From: Neospora caninum Liverpool
Lineage: Eukaryota; Apicomplexa; Conoidasida; Eucoccidiorida; Sarcocystidae
Assembly: GCF_000208865.1 (NCBI RefSeq)
Contig: NC_018398.1
Location: 4,048,812-4,112,811, forward strand
DNA: 64,000 nucleotides
Direction: 5' to 3'
In this document: positions 55,198-64,000 of the stretch, piece after piece
Numbering within the stretch: position 1 is the first letter of the stretch
Layout: each line of letters starts with the position of its first letter
Made by a program: the position numbers and the translations under genes
Notes under the pieces: model-generated
The model's input: the letters and a program-made list of their open reading frames with translations, nothing else
What the model was told of the DNA's origin: nothing
The model's database searches: none

Positions 55198-58100
55198 CTA
55201 GGGAGAGCCAGGCTTCCTCTGACTCGGTGAAGCGAGCTGCATTGTCCCCGTCGGCATGTACGTATCACCCACCTGCACATCGACGTGGCCTCGACCCAAC
55301 TTGATCTCGGACTCAATTGTTTTCCGGACACCGCCGTCCGGCGCGAGCACGGTGTCTTTCGCTTCTACATATCCGCGATTTTCTAGTGAAATTATACCCT
55401 GCACATGATCGACACACCGAAACTCGCCTTTCGTGACACGCTTTGTGCTGGCACAGTCGGTATGGCTGACCAGCCCCGCATTTTTCCAACAAAACAGCCT
55501 ACACATGGTGAACAACTATCAACTAGCTAAGAGCGCAACTTTCAGGACAGAGAAAAAGCTGCAGTGGAGTTTCCAGTCGCTTCACTACCTCACTGGAAAA
55601 AAAAGGGAAGTCAGGGACTGGCAGTGTGAGTTAATACCGTGCAGTGCAGCCTTAGTGCATGTGAATGGAAGAGACCACGGACGGACGGGTAGCAAGATAA
55701 AGACAAGCAGAAAGCACCGGAACCCACTGCACGTACTTCTTTCGCAAGAATGTAGGTTTGTGCCAAAATCTTGCATCTGTCTTGCGCAATGATATGACGC
55801 TGCGCAATAATCTCTCCGCTGATTGACTGAACGACAGACCCGGCGCCGCAGTAAATATCTCCGTACGCAGATCCGATTGCTGAGAAAAAACATGTGGTCA
55901 GAGCTCACTCCATTGTGTGATTTCTACTTTCATCATCGATTGATCCGTTCTGCACGGTCTCTTGCCGTCCGCAGAGTACAAAGTTGGTGAAAATTCGTTC
56001 TGCCGTCACATGCAACCAAGGTGCAGGCTTCCTAGCAATGGAAAAAATATTTTCGCTGCCCATTGCTCAGTGACTTCATATGAGATGCCCCATTGCAGGG
56101 TAGTTGAGCGCAGCGTGCTCTTTGATAGCTACACAACTGTTCTTTACTGTGGCTTGCAAAAAGCAGAACGCGATAGGATGAAGAGGTACACCAACGGCCT
56201 CTTACCCTCTGCCGAGACGACTGCTCCGTTCATCACATGCAGACCCTCTCGCTGAACAGTGAGCCAGTGTCGAACCCTAACTTCTGCCCCGCCACTTATT
56301 TCGGCTCCTCCGTTAACCATGAGATCTCCACTGGCGCCAGCAAGCGTGCTCCCTGTTCTGACGTAGAGGTCTCCGCAGTAGATGCTCCCTGTGCGAAACA
56401 GGAGACCGGAAAATGAGTTAACATGTAGACCGGGTTTCTCGACGGGGAGACCCATGTAACTCGAGGCCGCTGCGCAGGTGTCTTAGTCCGTGTCACTGAG
56501 ACAGTGAACCCTCGTCTTCTTTAGTTTGTGCAACAACCAGGGGTTCCAAGAGCTGCACGGGTCCACAGTACAGACACGTCTGGAAATGATTGCTTGCTCG
56601 AAGTTCGGGCCCTCGAAGGCAACCTGCGAAACTATACGAAAATATACCTATGGTACAAACATCTACGCCGGGCATCCTCTACACCTCTGTTGCCCTTTTC
56701 TGAAGTTTGTCTTTTTCTTTACTTACCTCTGTGGACCTCAAGGTTGCTGTGCACAAGAAGTGAGAGAACACTGTCGACCGTTACGTCGCCGAGCCTCACT
56801 TCTATCAGTCCACCCTTGAAAAGTTGAAGGCTGCCTCCGCCGGAAACGCGAATCCCTCCCTGCCCAAAAACAGTCAGTTTGGATCTGCCTGCGAGTTGAG
56901 AGAAAGTGTTGTTGAGGTACACCTGACCCCCGACGAGTATCGACGACCGGACAGCTGCCAGGGCTGGGAGTCGAACACGTGTGGAGTTTTTTTCTTCCAC
57001 GTTGCTAAGCATGTCATCTGTCAAGGACACATCTTCTCCATCCGAGTTGAACACTGGAATATTCGCCGCCTTGTGCATGCCCTGGGCATCGGCAGTCCCA
57101 GGGGGTGACTCCCCGTTTCTGTTGGTTTTGCTTTCGACCTCCGTCTGATTCAGGTATCCCGATAGCAGGTACTGATCTTCATGTTCAGCGAGTCGTCTGT
57201 TAGTCGGAAGTAGCCCCGTTATGTTGTGCCATTCAGCGGCGGCAGTGAGCCTTGGGCTACGGTCTATTTCATCGTCATCCTCCAGGTGGTACCGGATAGC
57301 TGCCTGCTTCTTCATTGGTGAGCTGTCTTGAGCACCACCACGTCCACCACTTTTTTCTGGCAGCGCGATCTCAGACAAAGGAGCAATCGTGGTCCCATCA
57401 TCCATACTGGTGACCTCAGGAGTTTCTTTGCCAGAAAATACGTATTCGTCTTCCGTGTCTGCTTCGCCTGACGAGTCAAGCTCACTGCTTGTATCCTCGT
57501 CAGGGGTCGGTGAATGCTCCGTTTCGAGCTCCTCTCGAGTTATCCCGTCCTCCCCAGCGAAGTATCTCCCTGTAGCGGCAAGGCTGCCGTTGACCTGTAA
57601 GTGAGCCTCGTTCAAAATAATGCTGCTTCGAGCGACCAACCCGCCCTGTTTAACCTGTAGATCCGAATTGGTAACTTCTACCATCCCATCGACCACGAGC
57701 AAAGGCACTCGGTCAAATACCATTGTGCTGCTGTGTGCTACTTTCAGCGCATGCCTTACGTGGGCTGTCTCGGTAGGTGCCGCATGAAGGAAGCCGTTTG
57801 ATTCTAGCTTTACGAAACCGGCGTCAAAAACTCTGCCGGCAATCCTGGCATTAGAGCCGTCAAAAAGCGTTAGTGCTGTCGAGTTGAAGCCCCCCATGAC
57901 TAGAAGTTCTGAGGCTTCCACAAGGGAAACCAAACTAATCGCATCCAGAGAACCGCCAACTACAGCTTCCGACAGATTGTCAAGGACCATCGATGTCGTC
58001 AAAAGATTGCTTGTGAAGTAGAGGTCGCTGGCGGAAGCTTGGAAGTGGAGGGCAACACAGAGTACAAACGCAGCGCAACGGTTACCTTGCCGGTTTTGAC

Positions 58101-60656
58101 TGTGGCACAATAGGGAAATACGAAGGTGAAATTTGGGCAATCAGATAGGGTCGCACGCGATTCTGGTGGTCGGCGGCGCCCTCGTGCCTGCTCAGTTACT
58201 CCAATACGGCATCCAACCTCATACAAATATACACCACAGTATAATTCAACAGCGTCAGCTGAGTGTACTACACGTACCTTGAGTGTCGAATGCGATCTGT
58301 CCTGGGCCGGTTTGATAGAAGTAGGAACCACCTCGGACATACAAGTTACTAAATAAGTTCAGGCTGAGACCTCCTAACGTGACGATTGAGGCGTCTCTGG
58401 CGATCAGCCCTGCCGACCCCGTATCCGACAAATAGTTGCCGCAAACAGAGTTCAGTCTTGACGCCCCGTATATCTCTGACGTGTCAGCACGGATATTACC
58501 AAAGACGACCAGTTGTGATGACCGAGAGATAACAAGCTTGCCAACTACAATATCCCCGAGCGGAGCAGGCGATTCCGACCAATCCAGCGATCCGTCGGCA
58601 ATCCCAGCTTCGCCACTGTAGCCGTCAATCGCCGGCACACCATCCGTGTCCAATATTGGACAGTTGATTTCCACGGAAAGAGTTTTCTTCCTATTTGAAT
58701 CGGAGTAGGCCAGTCCTGCTGCCTGCAGAGTCGCCTGGTCGCTTGCTACCCACTTGTCCATCGGCTCGTACGTGCGGCGGAAGAAGACCAGATGATTTAT
58801 TGGCCTGCCGCGTTTCTTTTGAATTTTCTCCTCAATTTCTTCGGCCGACATAGGCTGTTTCATGTCCTTCCCCCTATTTGCAGGCGGGGGTTCCTGTCCG
58901 TCACTGGTAGGAAGCTGGCCCGTCAAGGTCGCGCGAACAGCCTCTCGCGCTCCTCGCATCCCAACAAGCACCTCTGCTCCGGAATCTAGCAGCACTTCAG
59001 TGGCTGTCAAAGTTCCACCAATCTGGACACTTCCTGAGACAAAGAGGGAGGCCCCTTCAACCTTGACTGATCCCGATCGAGGAAGAGAATGTAAAAGACA
59101 GCGGTTTAACAGGTAAGGACTGGGCGAGTCAAACACTCGTGTGCCGTTCACCCCTGTAGGCATCGCAAACAGACCAGCATGGTAGATTCTTGTTGCATTG
59201 TCACCACAACCAGATCTACAGCCGCAAGAAGAACAAGGCTCGGTCCTCCTGAATTTCCAACAGCAAGGCGGTTTGTCGTCCAGTCGAGTCACAGCGTCAG
59301 TTTCGACGTCAGACAACCCTACGTTATCAAGCCCACCTCTATTGCTCCTGTCTCACAGGCAGTGTTTGCACGCTTGATGTATCTGGGCATCCGTGATGGT
59401 GACTATCCCCATACGCAACTCACCAGGCATGACGCTGAGGCGGCCGTCGACATGCAGATTTCCACACAAGGTCAAGTTGCCCTGCAGAACATACTGCTGA
59501 CAGTCCCTCAGAACGAGCGCATCCTCTTCAACACCTTCGTAGTAGCCCGGTTTATTCTCGTGTTGGATATATGCTGACGGGAAGTGACCATGCCTGGAAG
59601 TTAGTAAACGCATCATGGCCGACACCTCATGGTGGGACGATTAAATTCAATATTATATATCAAAAATTCTTGCGTCTTTCGCAAGTTTTCAATCGAGAAC
59701 CCGAACCGCATGTCGCGTGCTTTTGGTAACCGAATTGGGACGACAGTAACAGGAACCTCTTCCATCAAATACTACTAGCCTAGTTCCGGTGATGCAATGG
59801 CAACAACAGACGAAAACATCCGCAGCCGATATGAAGCACAGAAATCGTCGAGTCACTGCGTACTCAGTAGGCAGCAACCATAGACTTTCTGTGTCACTCT
59901 TACCGAATGGCAGCTGCTGGGAAGTACGACGGGTGGCGAAGGTGAAACGATTTGTAGTTGAGACATAGGGAGTCCGAGTGCGCCAGCAGAGGAGAGCTCA
60001 AAAGAGCATCAGGCACTCTCGACTTGAGCTCCAAACTGATGCCGTACTGCAGAACAGTTTCAGGCTTGGCAGCCTGCCCTGTAATGGTGAGGGAAAAGGA
60101 ACACAGTGGAACTACTCGTAGTAATTCTCATGTGATAAGACAGCGGTACGCGTGTACACTCTATCGAAGACGAAAAAACGGGCTGCGAAAGGATTGTATG
60201 CTCCTCTCCGTGGGGACAGCACACAAATTAATGCTGGGCTGCTGCACATCGTCTTTGTCCACAATGACGCTGGCAATGCTTTCTTGCAGTTTGTCGATGC
60301 ATGCTCCTATTTATAGAAACACCTAGTGCCTTCAACTTTCGCCTTCAAAAGTTATGGCGTCGGCTGAGGAACATGAATTATTTACGACCTAAAGCTTCCA
60401 AAGACCTTTTCTATTTCAGTGTAACCTCAGGTGCAATTCGCAAGAGAGACATGGCCAGAGCGACACAAAATCTACAGCAAGTAATAGACAGCATTTGTTT
60501 TTTCTGCAAAAACATTGCGAGGGTTCGAATGCAGCCGAACACGAATTCTTCCTGCCTACCTCGATCATCAGGGGCGGAGCCCCCCAAACTTTGTCCACGT
60601 CCAACAATGATCCAACTCCAGAGTGACAAGATCAGAATGGAGGGGGCCCACGACAT
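55198..60656 (-). CDS. Secreted beta-strand-repeat protein, probable beta-solenoid
   Basis: Eight exons on the minus strand: 60656-60560, 60078-59904, 59593-59424, 59318-58278, 58037-56727, 56388-56206, 55879-55737 and about 55398-55198. Phases agree at every junction, giving about 1106 residues. Exon 2 has no ATG and would be missed by start-based ORF calling. Exon 1 encodes a signal peptide (MSWAPSILILSLWSWIIVG). A Cys cluster follows near residues 160-186 (PPCCWKF...CSSCGCRSGC). Most of the rest is short strands split by Gly, such as GSVKVEGASLFVSGSVQIGG, LVVFGNIRADTSEIYG, KLTVFGQGGIRVSGGGSLQL and STLAGASGDLMVNGGAEISG, the pattern of a right-handed beta-helix or bactofilin-like solenoid. 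An acidic low-complexity insert lies at about 655-800. No membrane anchor or GPI signal is visible. I do not recognise a named family. Least certain are the acceptor at 58038-58039 and the last exon. Confidence 0.75.
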
Positions 60657-62623
60657 GGCGCCGGAATTGCAGTTGCAGGAAAGGGACCGCAGAAAACGTC
60701 ACACTTGCTCAGCTTAGAAACCACCATGCAAGGTAGCTGCTGGTCGCCTTTTGTCGGCTGAGTTCCTGCGTTCTGGAGGAAGGATTGGTCGTGACACCGC
60801 TGTTCTGCTGCACTGCCTCCTTCCAGTATTTCAATCCCTGAAGAGGAAGAAGTGAGGAAGACGCAGATGCCACTAACATGAGGCAGCATGCCGTCGCACT
60901 CGACGTGACTTCCGGCTCACCAGGTGAATGGATCGAAATATGACCCAGGTCCACAACATGCTCCCAATTGTGGCACTTCCCTTCATGAAAAAGCAGAGCA
61001 CAAAGAGCGAGAGGAAGAAGAGAAGAGAAATGGAATCTCTAGGCCGCGATACTCATAAACAAGTTGGACTGGTTTTTGACGGACGTGAGAATGGTCTAGT
61101 GCGAAAACAAAAAAGAACAACATGCCTCATGGAGAATATCGAGCTCATCGATGCAGATTAGGGTACGTCAATTTCAATAGACACAGAGGTCCTATAATAC
61201 ATGAGCACACTACCGCTGTACGGTCGTTCGTCAACAAGCTGTAAAAAAATGTTGCATTCTGGATCGAATCTCACAAGAGCTGACCTGGAGCAGCGCTTCC
61301 ACACGCACGAGCGAGAGTGGCTCCAGCATCCACGTCATCCCCTGTTCTCACGAGCTCATTGTTTTATTTGTTGAAAGGTGCCAACTGTACGACGTCGTCC
61401 CCGCGGAACTTCCAACGTCATTTTCTAGTATTCTTTTCCCCCCGTGTGACTGCAGCGCCCCTCTCTCGTGCGCATCCCGGTTTCTCATCGGTGCAGACTA
61501 GATCTGGTGAACAGCTGGAAACAGTGTTGAATACACTGCTCACATTCGAGCGCGTAGCAACGGGCAAAGCAAAACTGAAGCACCAGGCACTTCTTTCTCG
61601 CACTCCAACTCTCTATGGAGAACCCATATAAGCCAGGAGGAAGCACTTCCCCTACCACCTGTGAACGACTACTTCCCGTACCCGACTTTCGTTCACGAAC
61701 TAGCAAGGGCAGAGTAGGACGCCCTCCATCCTTGTATAATGCAGCTCTGGGATGAGTATCCTGTAGCCTTCTATACAATCATGTCCGTCCCGATATAGTT
61801 ATTCGGTCACACCATTCATGCCTAATGAGGTAAACGTGGAAATCAGTTGGTGTTCTTTCCAGGCAGTCGCCGGCAGCGCCGGGCACAGATTTTTCACAAG
61901 CTCCGTCCATACAACCCATTCCGCCAATGACCCTCGTCAGAAAAAACCCAGAACCGCAGCAGGAAAAAGACGTTTCCTCGCGGTCGATTGGTGGAGGCTA
62001 GAGCGTATCAAGGAGCATTCGATCTCTGATAAAATTCGGCCCGTGTCACCCTGTTACCACACTACCAAAGACGCGCACACTTAAATCAACCTAGTGCGGC
62101 AGGCTCCTGCGGAAGGTGGGATATCTGTGTGGCTGGCGACTTTGTGCTTTGTTTCTCAGCATTTTCGAGCGGTCCGTCTTTGCTAGCAAGACAAATTGCG
62201 TTCCGGCAACAAGGCGCACGGAAGATTCGCAGTTTCCATGTCAAGTGTCATCTTGCGACGAAAGCTCTGTGCTTAATAAGTGTTCTGTCTACCCAGCAAA
62301 TCTAGACACGGGCGTGTCCACAACAATTGCCGTTGGGTCGCTCCAAAAAATCAAACGTTTCCAAACTATTGTGATTTCTCAAGAATATAGATTAAAACAT
62401 GAACAGTTCCGGTTTCTTCAGTATCGTAACGAAACTGGCGGGATCGGGTTCTGGCGGGGCCAGAGCTGTGTGGGAGACAGAAATTCGGGGGGACAGAAAC
62501 AAAACAGAACGGCATATCAGTCGGCTGTTCAGCTTCTCATCAACAATCAAGAACATACTTTGGTGATCGCACACAAGGCAAATAGAGGAAAAAATCAAAA
62601 CGGAGGAGAGTTTAACACATTTT
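60657..62623. other. Spacer between beta-solenoid gene and calmodulin
   Basis: These 2 kb should hold the promoter of the beta-solenoid gene and the calmodulin 3' UTR. Open frames are short and unrecognised. One plus-strand frame of 182 residues overlaps the calmodulin 3' end and is not supported. Confidence 0.55.
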
Positions 62624-63314
62624 TTACTTTGCCATCATCATTTTTACAAACTCCTCGTAGTTAATCTGGCCATCGCCATCCACATCTGCTTCTCGAATCA
62701 TCTCGTCCACTTCTTCGTCTGTAAGCTTTTCTCCCAAATTTGTCATAACGTGTCGCAGCTCGGCCGCGCTAATGAAGCCGTTGCCGTCCCGATCGAACAC
62801 CTTGAATGCTTCGATTAACTCTTCTTCTGTGTCAGTGTCCTTCATCTTCCGTGCCATAAGAGTAAGGAACTCCGGGAAATCGATTGTGCCTGCCAAGTGT
62901 GTAAATAGAATGCTCCAAAACACCCGAATTATTTGCAGAACTGTAGCCGCACCGAATCATGGTTTTCTCTGGTAAGTCACAATTCTGGTCTCCACAGGAC
63001 TATCAAACCCCTTGACACGCCAGATAGCAGACGTCCGAACACGCACTATAGACTACAATACGTTGAACCGAACCGGCTACAAGAATATTCAACATCGCCA
63101 CGAAGCCATAAAACCGCACACTATCATGGCAAAGTTCTGTATTCGCCCAACTCCCAGCCATCCTCAGCTGATGACTACTTGCAGGCTTGTGTTGCCGTGA
63201 AAAACTCACCATTTCCATCAGCATCAACCTCATTGATCATATCCTGAAGTTCTGCCTCTGTCGGGTTCTGGCCCAGTGACCGCATGACGGTACCGAGTTC
63301 CTTTGTAGTGATTG
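62624..63314 (-). CDS. CAM: Calmodulin, 3' exons (5' part not found in window)
   Basis: Two exons read 63314-63210 and 62889-62624, joined in phase 1 at the GNG of the second EF loop. They encode about 122 residues covering calmodulin from residue 27 to the end ([20 protein letters not shown] to [10 protein letters not shown]). Visible are the end of EF loop 1, loop 2 (DADGNGTIDFPE), loop 3 ([12 protein letters not shown]) and loop 4 ([12 protein letters not shown]), all with intact calcium ligands. Calmodulin is the cytosolic calcium sensor that drives motility, secretion and kinase signalling. The first exon, which should encode the start Met and the FSLFDKDGDG region, is not recognisable up to 64000. 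It probably lies beyond the window. Confidence 0.92.
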
Positions 63315-64000
63315 CTGAATCATAGTATTTTCCACACGAACACAAACACATGAATGTGCGAAAAGTGAGCAAAACAGTTGTTCCATTGCTCATTTTAAAC
63401 GCAACAGAGGAGATACTGAAGTAGATTTCTCACGCGTCGTCCCTCGACACCCTCGCCGCCGCTGATGGTGCAACTGGAATGCGTCAGATGTGTTGGGTGA
63501 TGAGCGAGCAAAGATGGTTTCCACTTCAGTGAACGAACTTGTCCCGTCCCTCCTTGCCAAATTACAGCCCATGCGCCAGTGTTCCGCACTGGACGCACGG
63601 CCCAGACCATAGTTAACACACTCCTTTTTTCCCAAAAATCAAAAGTACAGACGTGGCTCGGTGTCGCCCCCGAAAGCCCGTGCCTCCTCTGAGAATGACG
63701 TGACCGTCTGCACGATCTCTAGAGATTTCCCCAGAAAACTGCTTTCCACTGTGGCTTCCTCGAATCCAATTTAACTGAATTCATTCCTTCAGCCAACGAA
63801 ACCCCACCGCGAGGCGTGAGAGCCAATATGCATTTGTCTTTACGAAAGGTGCTGCACCTCTGCCCTACGAGAGGAAAGCAATTCTTTAGAAGCGAGTGAC
63901 CCCGAAGGGGGAAGTCGAATACAACCCCAAATAAAATTTCTGGCAGCCACACAAGACCCGCAACGAGAAAACCCGACAGTTCATCAAGGTTCCCTCCGGA
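63315..64000. other. Probable calmodulin intron
   Basis: This stretch lies upstream of the calmodulin exon starting at 63314 (acceptor ctatgattcag). No first-exon calmodulin coding sequence was found on the minus strand, so it is most likely intron sequence of that gene. No other gene is supported. Confidence 0.5.

Noticed and set aside
62116..62664. 182-residue plus-strand ORF with a hydrophobic start
   Set aside because: It overlaps the calmodulin 3' end in antisense and has no recognisable domain.

Overview
The window is eukaryotic nuclear DNA from a coccidian apicomplexan, most likely Neospora caninum or a close relative of Toxoplasma gondii. Three things show this. A complete bifunctional DHFR-TS gene (10 exons, 612 residues) is close to the T. 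gondii protein but clearly not identical. A nearly invariant calmodulin lies in the order expected from the T. gondii chromosome XII neighbourhood (recalled from memory, not checked). Genes are intron-rich with GT-AG borders, sit in long GC-rich spacers, and have TATA-less upstream regions carrying GAGACG-type motifs. The species call is inference.

Layout. 3-11375 (+): the 3' part of a giant gene. It encodes more than 1600 residues of charged tandem repeats (13.5 units of 68 residues, then about 6.3 units of 101 residues), then by splicing four PAN/Apple-like modules and a Cys-rich module. 11376-16149: convergent spacer. 16150-19495 (-): nucleotide-sugar transporter of the SLC35B/UAA family with a large hydrophilic insert. 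19496-21930: divergent promoter region. 21931-29995 (+): six kelch repeats fused to a Rab GTPase. 29996-31503: convergent spacer. 31504-37302 (-): DHFR-TS. 39198-40013 (-): single AP2-domain protein. 40903-41282 (-): small single-pass membrane protein. 41629-42348 (+): Ctr-type copper transporter. 42349-46539: spacer. 46540-53571 (+): large helical-repeat protein. 55198-60656 (-): secreted protein rich in short beta-strand repeats, probably a beta-solenoid. 62624-63314 (-): 3' exons of calmodulin, whose first exon was not found.

The genes do not form an operon or one pathway. They are independent transcription units: metabolism (DHFR-TS), transport (nucleotide sugar, copper), calcium signalling (calmodulin), transcription (AP2), probable vesicle traffic (kelch-Rab) and secretory or surface proteins (PAN giant, beta-solenoid protein). 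Exon borders were worked out by reading splice sites and checking that intron phase and reading frame agree at each junction. All junctions agree except one unresolved exon in the kelch-Rab gene.

The most interesting items are the kelch-Rab fusion lacking a C-terminal prenylation cysteine, the secreted beta-solenoid candidate, the giant repeat/PAN protein whose two repeat families share a seam motif, and a GC-AG intron inside DHFR-TS.
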